This document shows positions 17,900 to 26,430 of a stretch of DNA of 64,000 bases, piece after piece. The stretch covers positions 1-64,000 of the forward strand of contig NZ_JAELTU010000014.1 of assembly GCF_016429015.1 (NCBI RefSeq), read 5' to 3'. How positions within the stretch are numbered: position 1 is the first letter of the stretch; each line of letters starts with the position of its first letter. This DNA is from Rhizobium sp. ASV20. Its GTDB lineage: Bacteria; Pseudomonadota; Alphaproteobacteria; Rhizobiales; Rhizobiaceae. The translations under genes were made by a program, and so were the position numbers. The notes under the pieces are model-generated. The model was not told the origin of the DNA. It was given only the letters and a program-made list of their open reading frames with translations, and did no database searches.

Positions 17900-18035
17900 C
17901 GAAGTCCCTTTCCCCACAATGAGGCCGCTTCGGAATCATGCGGCGCTTGATTCCGATAGTATAGCGGGAAAAAAGAGGGCGCATACCGGTTTCTGCCTTC
18001 GTGCCGTCAGGAGGAGAAGGCAGACAAGAGCATGA

Positions 18036-19409
18036 TCAGTACTGATATTCCTCGAAGATCGGCTCGACCGACTGGTTCCAGCGGCCGTTGTAAAGCATCA
18101 GGAGATCATCGGCGAGCGTGCCCTTCTTCGCGAGCACTTCCTCCAGCGGCGCGAGGAACACTGTTTCGTCCTGCCCATCGCCGTTCAACCGACCGCGATT
18201 CTTGAGGCCGAGGCGGGAGATGCCGACGACTTCGCGCGCCACATCCAGCAGGCTATGGCCCTTGATCGTTGCCCTCAAGCCCTCTGCCGGCACCACGTTC
18301 CGCAGCGCATTGACCTCATCGAAGCTCCAGTCCCTGGTCAGCGCGTCGGCTGCTGCCAGCGCCTCGTCGTCATAGAGCAGGCCGACCCAGAAGGCCGGCA
18401 GCGCACAGATGCGGCGCCAGGGGCCGCCGTCCGCGCCGCGCATCTCGAGGAAGCGTTTCAGGCGCACGTCGGGGAACAGCGTTGAGAGATGGTTCGTCCA
18501 GTCGCCCATCGTCGGTTCCCAATCGGCAATCTCGCCCTTCAGCGCGCCGTCCATGAACTGACGGAAGGTGACATGGGTGCAATCATGGTAACGACCGTCA
18601 CGGACGACGAAATACATGGGAACGTCGAGCGCCCACTTTACATAATCTTCAAAGCCGAAATCGTCGCGGAAGGTGAAGTCGAGCAGACCGCCACGGCGAT
18701 TGTCGGTGTCCTTCCAGATTTCGCCGCGCCAGGAGGAAAGCCCGTTCGGCTTACCCTCGGTGAAGGGCGAGGAGGCAAAGAGCGCCGTCGCCAGCGACTG
18801 TAGCTTCATCGACACGCGCATCTTGTTGCGCATATCGGCTTCCGACGAGAAGTCGAGATTCACCTGGATCGTGCAGGTGCGGTACATCATGTCGAGACCC
18901 ATGGTGCCGACCTTCGGCATATAGCGGGTCATGATGTCATAACGCGATTTCGGCATGCGCGGCGTTTCGGCCAGGGTCCATTTCGGGCTGCCGCCGACGC
19001 CGAGGAAGCGAATGCCCATGGGCTCGGCAATTTCGCGCACGGCCGCCAGGTGATTGTTCGATTCCTTGCAGGTTTCGTGAATGGTTTCGAGTGGCGCGCC
19101 GGAGAGTTCGAACTGGCCGCCTGGCTCGATGGAGATGGCACCCATGCCCGTGGGTTCGCCAAGGCCGATGATGTTCTCGCCGTCCATGATCGGATCCCAG
19201 CCGCTCTTCTGCTGCAGTCCCTTGAGGAGCGCGGAAATGCTGGCATCGCCGAAATAGGGTACGGGGCTGTTGTCGGCGCGAAAGAACACGAACTTCTCGT
19301 GCTCGGTGCCGATGCGGAACTTCTCTTTCGGCTTGTTGCCGGCGGCCAGATAGGCCGTCATTTCCGAGACCGAGGAGAGCGGAGTCTGGTCGGTAGTATC
19401 GCGCGCCAT
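18036..19409 (-). CDS. gshA: Glutamate--cysteine ligase
   Basis: The product has 457 residues, the size of the plant/alphaproteobacterial GCS2-type enzyme, unlike the 518-residue E. coli type. It joins glutamate and cysteine with ATP, the first step to glutathione. Characteristic stretches are 'KFRIGTEHEKFVFF' near residue 36, 'EPTGMGAISIEPGGQFELSG' near residue 106, 'MMYRTCTIQVNLDFSSEADM' and 'SSWRGEIWKDTDNRRGG'. The two Cys are expected sites of redox control in this class, but that is family knowledge. It is divergent from the LysE gene. Glutathione made here would serve the GST at 47401. Confidence 0.95.
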   Translation of the reverse strand: MARDTTDQTPLSSVSEMTAYLAAGNKPKEKFRIGTEHEKFVFFRADNSPVPYFGDASISALLKGLQQKSGWDPIMDGENIIGLGEPTGMGAISIEPGGQFELSGAPLETIHETCKESNNHLAAVREIAEPMGIRFLGVGGSPKWTLAETPRMPKSRYDIMTRYMPKVGTMGLDMMYRTCTIQVNLDFSSEADMRNKMRVSMKLQSLATALFASSPFTEGKPNGLSSWRGEIWKDTDNRRGGLLDFTFRDDFGFEDYVKWALDVPMYFVVRDGRYHDCTHVTFRQFMDGALKGEIADWEPTMGDWTNHLSTLFPDVRLKRFLEMRGADGGPWRRICALPAFWVGLLYDDEALAAADALTRDWSFDEVNALRNVVPAEGLRATIKGHSLLDVAREVVGISRLGLKNRGRLNGDGQDETVFLAPLEEVLAKKGTLADDLLMLYNGRWNQSVEPIFEEYQY

Positions 19410-19652
19410 GGTATTACCTTAGATCTCGGAGGAGAACCCGCGCCAGTCGCAGGTCAATTGGAGGGTGATTGACGCGGATTGAGGTACGGTGCAAGTGAAT
19501 TTCTTTCAAGGGTCGTTCAAAAAAATAGGATTTTATGTCTCGCAAGTGCATCACACTCGTGACAGCCGGCGGCATATTTGCACAAGCGTTCAAGACATCT
19601 GGCTATTCGCGCCGATAGTTTTGCCTCCACTGACATCAGGTGGAGCAAATCG

Positions 19653-20267
19653 ATGAACGGTCCAAACGGGCTCTATTACCCCATATTGACGCTGCTTCTG
19701 ACCTCGCTGGTAATCATGGGAAGTCCCGGTCCCTCGACGATCAGCGCGACGGCGATGGGCGCGGCCTATGGCTTCCAGCGGTCCCTCGGCTATGTCTGCG
19801 GCCTTATCGCGGGCACCGTTGTGGTCTTGCTGGCTGTTGCGGCCGGCGTTGTTGCGATCCTCCTGTCCGTGCCACACGGTGCCTTCGCGCTGACCACAGT
19901 CTCAGCCGTCTACATACTCTATCTCGCCTTCAAGATCGCCACTGCGCCGCCGCTGTCGCGCCGCAACGACAATAAGGCTGCTCCGGCCTTCTCTGGCGGC
20001 TTCCTGCTCGCCGTCGCCAATCCCAAGGCCTATCTTGCGATTGCCGCCGTCTTTGCCGGCGCCCGCCTGTTTCAGGACCAGAGGTTGCTCGACGCCACGG
20101 TCAAGATCGCGGTGCTGACCGGCATGATCATGGCCATCCACATGGTTTGGCTTCTCGTCGGCGCGTCGCTCTCGCGCTTTCTTCAAGATCCGATGGTCTC
20201 GCGGATCGTCAACATCGTGCTGGCGATCCTCCTGATCGTTGCGACCGTCGTCGCCGTATTGGAGTGA
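19653..20267 (+). CDS. LysE family amino-acid exporter
   Basis: The product has 204 residues with about six membrane segments. 'GSPGPSTISATAMGAAYGFQ' followed by 'RSLGYVCGLIAGT' is the LysE/RhtB N-terminal signature, and 'FSGGFLLAVANPKAYLAIAA' is the conserved middle motif with the Asn-Pro-Lys. The substrate is unknown. ATG 19653 has AGGTGGAG 8 bases upstream; the longer frame from 19578 has no such site. It converges with rsmE, leaving three bases between stops. Confidence 0.87.
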   Translation: MNGPNGLYYPILTLLLTSLVIMGSPGPSTISATAMGAAYGFQRSLGYVCGLIAGTVVVLLAVAAGVVAILLSVPHGAFALTTVSAVYILYLAFKIATAPPLSRRNDNKAAPAFSGGFLLAVANPKAYLAIAAVFAGARLFQDQRLLDATVKIAVLTGMIMAIHMVWLLVGASLSRFLQDPMVSRIVNIVLAILLIVATVVAVLE

Positions 20268-20270
20268 ATG

Positions 20271-21008
20271 TCAGTTCCAGTCGCCGATCGCCGCCTGCAT
20301 CACCGCCATGGCGGCAACGGCGGCCGTGTCGGCGCGCAGGATGCGCGGTCCGAGCGGAATGGCCGTGACGAAGTCGAGGCTGCGCAGCAGGGCACGTTCT
20401 TCTTCGGAAAAACCGCCCTCAGGCCCAACCAGCAGCGCCAGATGCTTCTCCTTCACCTGCGACAGTAGCGGCAGCGGGTTTTGCCCGGCATCGCCCTCGT
20501 CGCAATAGATGATGCGACGGTCACGCGGCCAGCCTGCAAGCAGGTCGGTCAGCTTCACCGGTTCGGCGACATCGGGAATGCCGAGGATGCCACACTGCTC
20601 AGCCGCCTCGATGACATTGGCCCTGACCTTGTCGATATTGGTGATCTTGCCCTGCACATGCTGCGTCATAACCGGCTGCAGCAGGCCTGCACCCATTTCG
20701 ACGGCCTTCTGCACGAGATAATCGAGCCGTCCCACCTTCAGCGGCGCGAAGAGATAATGCAGGTCGGAAGGAGCAGGCTGAGGTCGTGTTTCCTCGATGG
20801 GCGTCAGCAGAATGCGCTTGCGGGAAGGAAAGGAGGCGCTGACCTTCCATTCGCCATCGCGACCGTTGAAGACAAGCAGTTCGGCGCCATCTTCCATGCG
20901 CAAAACATTGGCGAGGTAGTTGAATTGCTCCTGATCGGCCTCAATGGCGAGACCCGCCTTGATGTCTGATGTCACGAACAGCCGCTGCATGCGGAAATTG
21001 GCGCGCAT
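20271..21008 (-). CDS. rsmE: 16S rRNA (uracil-1498 N3)-methyltransferase
   Basis: The product has 245 residues. The N-terminal PUA-like part has '[12 protein letters not shown]' and '[20 protein letters not shown]', and the C-terminal SPOUT knot has '[17 protein letters not shown]' and '[17 protein letters not shown]', both diagnostic of RsmE. It methylates U1498 of 16S rRNA in the assembled 30S subunit. ATG 21008 has GGGGG six bases upstream. Its upstream gap to the phosphate transporter carries an intergenic repeat that includes the region of its promoter. Confidence 0.95.
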   Translation of the reverse strand: MRANFRMQRLFVTSDIKAGLAIEADQEQFNYLANVLRMEDGAELLVFNGRDGEWKVSASFPSRKRILLTPIEETRPQPAPSDLHYLFAPLKVGRLDYLVQKAVEMGAGLLQPVMTQHVQGKITNIDKVRANVIEAAEQCGILGIPDVAEPVKLTDLLAGWPRDRRIIYCDEGDAGQNPLPLLSQVKEKHLALLVGPEGGFSEEERALLRSLDFVTAIPLGPRILRADTAAVAAMAVMQAAIGDWN

Positions 21009-21017
21009 GAATTACCC

Positions 21018-21112
21018 CCTAAAGCAATTCCGGGAAAAGTTCGCAGCGGTTTTCCATCTGAAATTGCATACAACAAAAGATTGAGCCGTTCTGATCTCGC
21101 ATGAACCGCTCT
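21018..21112. repeat. Rhizobium-type short intergenic repeat
   Basis: The 100-base gap between rsmE and the pit gene reads 'AAGCAATTCCGGGAAAAG', a middle 'GCAGCGGTTTTCC', 'GAAATTGCATACAACAAAAG' and 'TGAGCCGTTC'. From memory this matches, with changes, an interspersed intergenic element present in many copies in Rhizobium genomes. Internally, GGGAAAA pairs with TTTTCC and GCAATTCC with a degraded copy, giving a long imperfect hairpin. A copy-number search would settle it. Confidence 0.55.
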
Positions 21113-22646
21113 AAATGAAGAGCGCGACCATAACCCAATATACGCCGGCGGCAAGCAGCGCTGCGACCGGAACGGTGATCGCCCAGGCGGCGATGATGGT
21201 CATGAAGTGCGAGCGGCGAACCAGGCGGCGGCGATGGATTTCGTCCGGGTTGCGCTCGTCCGTGGTTTCCGGCTCGTTCCACGGGATGCCTGCGGCCTCT
21301 GCTCTCTTGCGCATATAGGCGAGGCGCCGCTTCGAGCGAACCGTGGACCATTCGCGGAAGAAGCCGACCCCGAAAACCGCGCCGACGGCAATATGCGTCG
21401 AGCTCACCGGAAAGCCGAACCATGCGGCGACGATGACGGTGAGCGCTGCGGACACGGACACGCAATAGGCTCGCACCGGACTAAGCTTGGTGATCTGCTC
21501 GCCGAGAAGGCGGATCAGGCGTGGTCCGTAGAGCAGCACGCCCACGGAGATACCGCAGCCGCCGATCATGACCACCCAGAAAGGTGCTTTATGCGCAGTT
21601 GTCTCAGCCACCACGTTGAGCGAGCCGCCGATGCCGATATCACGCACGATCGCCGCCAGCGGGCCGATGGCGTTGGCGATGTCGTTGGCGCCGTGGGCAA
21701 AGGACATCAGCGCGGCAGAGCAGATCAATGGCAGGCGAAAGAGCTTGCGCAGCGAGCTGTTCTTGTTTTCCAGTCCGATGGACTGTGTGGCGACCAGCGG
21801 CCGCGCAATGAGCCAGACGCCGATGCCGACGCCGATGCCGATCGCGAGGTTCAGGATGTTCGGGATCGCACCCTTCGGCTCCAGCTGAACGACGAGGTAG
21901 CCGGTAAAAGCACCTGCCATAAGCCCGATCAGGATCGGAATCCAATATCGCGCGGCGGCAATCTTGTCATCGCGATAGATGATGAAGGTCTCGATGAAAA
22001 AGAGGATGCTGGCAGCGATTGTGCCTCCAAGGAAGGGGGTTATCACCCATCCCGCGGAGATTGCCGCCAAGACATGCCAGTTCACCAGTTCCGGGCCGAC
22101 GGCCGCCGCGCCGGCGCCGACGACCGCGCCGACGATCGTGTGCGTGGTCGAGACCGGCGCCTTCAGCCAGGTCGCGAAATTGATCCAGAGGGCCGCCGCC
22201 AGCAGAGCTGCCATCATCAGCCAGGCCAGCTTGCCGATGCTGATGATGCGGTCGGTATCGACGATATGAGTGGAAATGGTGTTGATGACCGGACCGCCGG
22301 CGATGGTTGCGCCCAGGATCTCGAAGATGGCCGCCATGACCAGCGCCTGCGTCATGGTGATTGCGCGCGCACCCACCGCCGCGCCGACATTGTTGGCCAC
22401 GTCCTTGGCGCCGATGTTCATGGCCATGTAGCCGGCAAGGGCGACCGCGGCGAAGATGAGCGTGGCGCGTGGCTTGTCGAACACGTAGATGCCGGCGAAG
22501 ACCATGGCGAGGCCGAGGAAGATCAGACCCAGGCCCGGCGCCACGAGGCGCTTGGTGACATGGTGGGTCGCATCCTCGACATAGGTGAATTTGTCGAGGT
22601 CCTTGTCGAGCGTCCGTTTTACTGGTGTGGCCGGTCGGTCAGGCAT
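21111..22646 (-). CDS. Inorganic phosphate transporter, PiT family
   Basis: The product has 511 residues with ten or more membrane segments. The two PiT signatures are 'KDVANNVGAAVGARAIT' near residue 82 and 'GANDIANAIGPLAAI' near residue 320, the inverted repeat halves that bind phosphate and cation. A polar loop near residues 425-475 ('RSKRRLAYMRKRAEAAG') is cytoplasmic. PiT proteins bring in metal-phosphate with protons and are usually constitutive, low-affinity systems. The first 35 residues are soluble. No phoU/pap gene lies next to it, unlike pit loci that carry a DUF47 regulator. Confidence 0.93.
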   Translation of the reverse strand: MPDRPATPVKRTLDKDLDKFTYVEDATHHVTKRLVAPGLGLIFLGLAMVFAGIYVFDKPRATLIFAAVALAGYMAMNIGAKDVANNVGAAVGARAITMTQALVMAAIFEILGATIAGGPVINTISTHIVDTDRIISIGKLAWLMMAALLAAALWINFATWLKAPVSTTHTIVGAVVGAGAAAVGPELVNWHVLAAISAGWVITPFLGGTIAASILFFIETFIIYRDDKIAAARYWIPILIGLMAGAFTGYLVVQLEPKGAIPNILNLAIGIGVGIGVWLIARPLVATQSIGLENKNSSLRKLFRLPLICSAALMSFAHGANDIANAIGPLAAIVRDIGIGGSLNVVAETTAHKAPFWVVMIGGCGISVGVLLYGPRLIRLLGEQITKLSPVRAYCVSVSAALTVIVAAWFGFPVSSTHIAVGAVFGVGFFREWSTVRSKRRLAYMRKRAEAAGIPWNEPETTDERNPDEIHRRRLVRRSHFMTIIAAWAITVPVAALLAAGVYWVMVALFI

Positions 22647-22742
22647 GCAATTCTCTGAAACAAAACTCTCGTATTGCGCCGCCTGAAAGGCCGCGCAATA
22701 TCCACTATCGATCCTGACACAATTTCTTGTGAGTAATGTGGC

Positions 22743-23201
22743 TTACTTGATCTCTTCGGAAGCGCCGGCTTTCGTCATCCGCTGTGCGAAGGCAAGGATC
22801 AGGTCCCGCAACTCCGGCTCGCGAACGCGCTTGACCGCTTCGTCGCAGGAAACCCACTCCATCGAGCGCTCGCCCTTCTCCTTGAAGTTCTTGACAAGTT
22901 CGCTGACCTCGAGCGCATAGACCTGCACGCGGCAAGCAACCTGAATGCCGTCCTTCAGCACCTTGTCATACCCGAACGAGCCAAGCGGCGTGGCTTCCAC
23001 AGTGCCGCGCACGCCGGCCTCTTCATAGGCTTCGCGAGCTGCGACTTCGTGGGACAATTTGCCGGGCATCGGCCATCCCTTCGGAATGACCCACCGGCCG
23101 GTGTCGCGGCTGGTAAGCAGCAGCATCTCGACATCGCCCGTCTTCTTTTTCACCCGATAACAGAGCGCAGCATACTGCTGTCGCGGCGGACGCCGAAACA
23201 T
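22743..23201 (-). CDS. Nudix hydrolase (diphosphoinositol-polyphosphatase-like)
   Basis: The product has 152 residues. 'RQQYAALCYRVKKKTGDVEM' opens the fold, 'RWVIPKGWPMPGK' is the lead-in typical of DIPP/Ap4A-type Nudix enzymes, and 'REAYEEAGVRG' is the metal-binding core. The first Glu of the Nudix consensus is replaced by Lys (GWPMPGK), while the REAYEEAG Glu residues are intact. Substrates in the family are dinucleoside polyphosphates or inositol pyrophosphates; none can be chosen here. The start at ATG 23201 is the first after a stretch of non-homologous coding, but its ribosome site is weak, so it is uncertain. Confidence 0.82.
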   Translation of the reverse strand: MFRRPPRQQYAALCYRVKKKTGDVEMLLLTSRDTGRWVIPKGWPMPGKLSHEVAAREAYEEAGVRGTVEATPLGSFGYDKVLKDGIQVACRVQVYALEVSELVKNFKEKGERSMEWVSCDEAVKRVREPELRDLILAFAQRMTKAGASEEIK

Positions 23202-23504
23202 GAGTTGCACATCATTTGCTATACGGCTGAGTATGGCCAATTGTCGGTTCACCTTTGGAGTTGGAGATTCTGCTTTGCTTCGATCATAACATTGTGTGGA
23301 AAAAAATTGCGTTCCATATGTGGATATATGGTATTTCCCCACAAATTTATTGAGTGGTGAGTAGATAAAAGTGAAGCGGTTTGTCCCCTGATATTCGCCA
23401 GGGATTGTGCAGAAAACGACATTCAACAGCATTTTCATGCCGCAGATGGTGCAGTTGCTTGGGCATGTCCGCCATTGCCTTGGAAAGAAAGATAAAACCT
23501 TGCC
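23202..23504. other. Divergent intergenic region between Nudix gene and LysR (GcvA-like) gene
   Basis: These 303 bases hold no gene. The stretch 23280-23350 is clearly AT-rich relative to its surroundings. It contains a dyad listed separately, flanked by TGTGGAAA at 23295 and TTTCCCCACA ending at 23343, which are near complements. The remainder shows nothing I can name. Confidence 0.55.
23314..23331. promoter_or_regulatory. Candidate operator dyad CCATAT-N6-ATATGG
   Basis: CCATAT (23314-23319) and ATATGG (23326-23331) are perfect inverted arms separated by six bases, in the AT-rich centre of the divergent gap. They lie 113 bases upstream of the Nudix start and 174 upstream of the LysR start. 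Outer near-complementary arms TGTGGAAA and TTTCC(CC)ACA extend the symmetry. The binding protein is unknown; the adjacent LysR protein is the first guess. Confidence 0.4.
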
Positions 23505-24413
23505 ATGCCAGACCGCGTCGTGCCCCGATCTTTGCCGCCCCTGAATGCATTGCGTGCCTTTGATGCCGTGGCGCGTCGCGGCAGTATCTTGAAGGCGGCG
23601 GAGGAACTCGGCGTCGTTCGCGGCGCCGTCAGGCAGCAATTGACCTTGCTGGAAACCCATTTCGGCGTGCCCTTGTTCGATCGCGAAAATGGCCGGCTCG
23701 TGCTGACTGTGAAGGGCAGGGCATTCGCCGATTCCGTCGGTGTCGCCTTCGGTATTCTGGCACGGGCATCAGCCGAGGTATCGGAGGGAAATCGCCGCAT
23801 GCTCCGCCTTGGCGTTCCCTCAGCCTTCGCCATCTGGTGGCTGATGCCGCGGGTGGCCGACCTGCAGGCAGCTCTGGACGGTGTTGACATAGACATCGTG
23901 CCTATGGCGACAGTCGAGCCTCTGGCGAGGCGCGCCGATCTCGAAGCAGTCATCATGGGCGGGGAATACAGGCCCATGCGGGATATCACGGCGATACGCT
24001 TCATGGAGGATGAGTTTGCGCCCGTTGCCACGCCGGACGTCTCGGCCCGCTTGGGTCTCGATGCCGGTGTCGCTGCCTTGAGCGGTGCAGTCGCGCTTGG
24101 CAGCCGTTCTGCTCCCAGCCTCTGGGATGACTGGTTTGCCGAAAGCGGTCATGCGCCTGTCCGGTTTGCCCGCAAGAGCGAATTCGAGGATCTGTTGCTT
24201 GCGATCGGTGCTGCCCGTTCGGGCCTTGGCGTTGCCATCGCGCCGCGGACGGCCGTTGGCGAGGATCTGGAGCGCGGGACACTGGTCGCGCCCTATGGCT
24301 TCATTCGACGACCGGCCGGCTACAGCCTCAGCATTCGCAGCAGCGACACGAAGGATCCAGCACTCGTCCGGTTGGCCGATTGGCTGAGCGGCGCAGGGGC
24401 CGCGCAATCCTAG
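23505..24413 (+). CDS. LysR family transcriptional regulator, GcvA-like
   Basis: The product has 302 residues. 'LPPLNALRAFDAVARRGSIL' followed by 'KAAEELGVVRGAVRQQLTLL' and 'ETHFGVPLFDRENGRLVLT' is the GcvA-subgroup helix-turn-helix. The effector domain includes 'RLGVPSAFAIWWLMPRVADL' and the 'AAPRTAVGEDLERGTLVAPYG'-type end. GcvA controls glycine cleavage in E. coli, but the name is widely used for regulators of other genes. The next gene (24549, same strand, 135-base gap) encodes an adenosylhomocysteinase-like enzyme and is the obvious candidate target. Confidence 0.9.
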   Translation: MPDRVVPRSLPPLNALRAFDAVARRGSILKAAEELGVVRGAVRQQLTLLETHFGVPLFDRENGRLVLTVKGRAFADSVGVAFGILARASAEVSEGNRRMLRLGVPSAFAIWWLMPRVADLQAALDGVDIDIVPMATVEPLARRADLEAVIMGGEYRPMRDITAIRFMEDEFAPVATPDVSARLGLDAGVAALSGAVALGSRSAPSLWDDWFAESGHAPVRFARKSEFEDLLLAIGAARSGLGVAIAPRTAVGEDLERGTLVAPYGFIRRPAGYSLSIRSSDTKDPALVRLADWLSGAGAAQS

Positions 24414-24548
24414 CAAGGCGCCTGGCCAAATTCGGTCGCAGACAGGCATGGCAGATTTTCTGCCATACAGCCTATTCCAATGTCCATCGACAGGCCGTTG
24501 CCCATCGTGCCAGATCGCGGCATTGAACCCAGCCGCCAGGAGCACGCC

Positions 24549-25712
24549 ATGCATCAACCTTCTTCCTTGTCTCGCATCGATTGGGTTGCCCAAAGCTGCC
24601 GGCTCCTTGCAGCGACAACCAGGGAATTCCGTGAAACGAAACCGTTTGCCGGCTTGACCATCGGCACCGGCATTCATCTGGAGCCGAAGACAGTCGCGCT
24701 GCTGATGACGCTGCGCGCGGGCGGTGCCGGTCTTGTCTGCACCGGCAATCTCAACAGCACTCAGCCGGAAACGGTGGATTATCTGCGTGCCCAAGGCATC
24801 AAGGTGTTTGCGACGCAGACCCGCGATGCCGCCGAGCATGGCGCAAGCCTTGATGCGATCCTGGCGGAAAAGCCGGACTTGCTGCTCGACAATGGCGGTG
24901 ATCTCTTCGCTCGCGCAGCCGAACGGCCCTATGCCAATCTCGTCGGCGGCACCGAGGAAACCACCTCCGGCCGCACCCGGCTGATGCCGATGCGCGACAA
25001 GCTCAACATGCCGATCCTCGTCATCAATGACAGCCCGATCAAGCAGTTCGCCGAAAACCGCCACGCCGTCGGGCAGAGCATGTTCGAGAGCTATCTGCGC
25101 TTTACCAATCGCTCCACCAACGGCAAGCGCGTGACGGTTTTCGGCTATGGCGCCTGTGGCAAGGGAACGGCTGCGTGCTTCCGCAACGCCTTTTCGGCGG
25201 TCAGCGTCGTCGACATCGATCCGGTCACCACGCTCGAAGCGCATCTCGATGGCTTCACGACACCGCTGCGCGAAGCGGCGATCCGTTCCGCGGATATTCT
25301 GGTAACCGTTACCGGCTATCCGGATATCATTACCGCCGCGGATCTACCTCTGATCAAACACGGCGCGATCCTGATGAATGGCGGTCACTTCCCACAGGAA
25401 ATCGATGTGGAAGGGTTCCGCAATAACCCCGAAGTCGCCGGCATCGATCGGTATGATGCCGAACATATCGAAACCGTGCGCATGCATGACGGCCGCGCCT
25501 TCCATATTCTCGGCAGCGGCCATATGGCCAATCTCGCCGGACCGCGCCCGCTCGGCAATACGGTCGAATCCATGGATCTAGGTTTCACCCTGCAGGCTCG
25601 CTGCCTGGAGCGCGTCGCCAAGGGCAAACTCGGCAAGGAGGCCTGTGTCATCCCGGTTCCCGCCGATATCGATGCCATGGTCGCCTCCGCCTACCTGGAT
25701 CTGGCGCGTTAG
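24549..25712 (+). CDS. Adenosylhomocysteinase-like NAD-binding protein (divergent SAHH)
   Basis: The product has 387 residues against 430-470 for true S-adenosylhomocysteine hydrolases. It shares 'GIHLEPKTVALLMTL', 'LDNGGDLFARA', 'GGTEETTSGRTRLMPM', the NAD loop 'FGYGACGKGTA' and 'MNGGHFPQEIDVEGF'. By my hand alignment the Lys (in 'SPIKQF') and His (in 'NGGHF') of the active site remain. One Asp of the usual DDGGD is Asn, the Asp after the Lys is Glu or Asn, the adenine-site 'GHPS' is absent, and the C-terminal Lys/Tyr tail that reaches the partner subunit is missing. A related but different substrate is plausible. ATG 24549 has AGGAG seven bases upstream. Confidence 0.75.
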   Translation: MHQPSSLSRIDWVAQSCRLLAATTREFRETKPFAGLTIGTGIHLEPKTVALLMTLRAGGAGLVCTGNLNSTQPETVDYLRAQGIKVFATQTRDAAEHGASLDAILAEKPDLLLDNGGDLFARAAERPYANLVGGTEETTSGRTRLMPMRDKLNMPILVINDSPIKQFAENRHAVGQSMFESYLRFTNRSTNGKRVTVFGYGACGKGTAACFRNAFSAVSVVDIDPVTTLEAHLDGFTTPLREAAIRSADILVTVTGYPDIITAADLPLIKHGAILMNGGHFPQEIDVEGFRNNPEVAGIDRYDAEHIETVRMHDGRAFHILGSGHMANLAGPRPLGNTVESMDLGFTLQARCLERVAKGKLGKEACVIPVPADIDAMVASAYLDLAR

Positions 25713-25716
25713 GTAC

Positions 25717-25905
25717 ATGGCCCCTGAGTGTGCCGGCGCAGTGTCGATCCAGAGTGGTCAGGAAGACGACGCGTTCGCGGAAGTATCCGTGACGGCAGCG
25801 CCCGCACGACGCCGCGCCCTGGAGCCGAACGCCAAGCGTCGCAAGAGAGCACCCGGTCCCTTGTGGACCGAGTGCAAGGTTCACACGAAATCCAAGCTCG
25901 ACTGA
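25717..25905 (+). CDS. Small basic open reading frame, doubtful
   Basis: ATG 25717 begins 62 codons immediately after the SAHH-like stop, with AGG (25711-25713) upstream. The C-terminal half is basic ('RRRALEPNAKRRKRAPG'). I do not recognise it, and overlapping readings exist on the other strand. Listed because the 258-base gap otherwise holds nothing visible. Confidence 0.25.
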   Translation: MAPECAGAVSIQSGQEDDAFAEVSVTAAPARRRALEPNAKRRKRAPGPLWTECKVHTKSKLD

Positions 25906-25970
25906 CTGTTCCAAACTAGGCACGACACTATCTTGTCAAAGCGGATCCAACCTGCTCCTGGAGAACAGTC

Positions 25971-26330
25971 ATGTACCATCGTGCGATAGGGTTGATAGGC
26001 AGCGTGCTGCTTCTGGCGGGACCCGCTATGGGGCAAGATGCCAAGCCGACATCGTGGAAGGGCTTTTGCCAAATCGATCAGCAGGGGGTGAAACCCTGCA
26101 ATATCAGCGATCGCACATCTCCGGACGGCCAGCACCATCTTCAATTTTCGTTTGGGGGTAAAGCTGCCGCCTTTCTGGGCAGAAACAATGGCTCCTGGTG
26201 GTCAGGCGAGCTGAATGGACAGCCGGCGATGGGCCATGAACCATGGCGCGGTCACACCATATTTTCCACCCTGGACCTGAAGACGACCTTCGAGTGGTGC
26301 GACAAGCAATCGGCCGATGGATCCTGCTGA
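25971..26330 (+). CDS. Small secreted protein of unknown function
   Basis: The product has 119 residues with a signal peptide: 'MYHRAIGLIGSVLLLAG' then 'PAMGQD', cleavage expected after Gly22 or nearby. The mature part has about 97 residues with four Cys ('GFCQIDQQGVKPCNISD', 'EWCDKQSADGSC'), which suggests two disulfides in the periplasm, and many aromatic residues. GGAGAA lies 7 bases before the ATG. I recognise no family. It converges with the DUF6683-like gene, leaving 100 bases. Confidence 0.7.
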   Translation: MYHRAIGLIGSVLLLAGPAMGQDAKPTSWKGFCQIDQQGVKPCNISDRTSPDGQHHLQFSFGGKAAAFLGRNNGSWWSGELNGQPAMGHEPWRGHTIFSTLDLKTTFEWCDKQSADGSC

Positions 26331-26430
26331 TTCCGTCGTTGCCTCAAGCAAATGCGGGCGAGGAGCTTGAGCAGCCTGGGCAACAGCGATTGGTTCTTCG
26401 GATCTTCGCCTCAAACGGCATCGAAGCTGG

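Noticed and set aside
21207..22658. Long open frame antisense to the pit gene (about 480 codons)
   Set aside because: It runs fully opposite a clear PiT transporter, with Asp/Arg/Gly composition typical of a GC-rich shadow.
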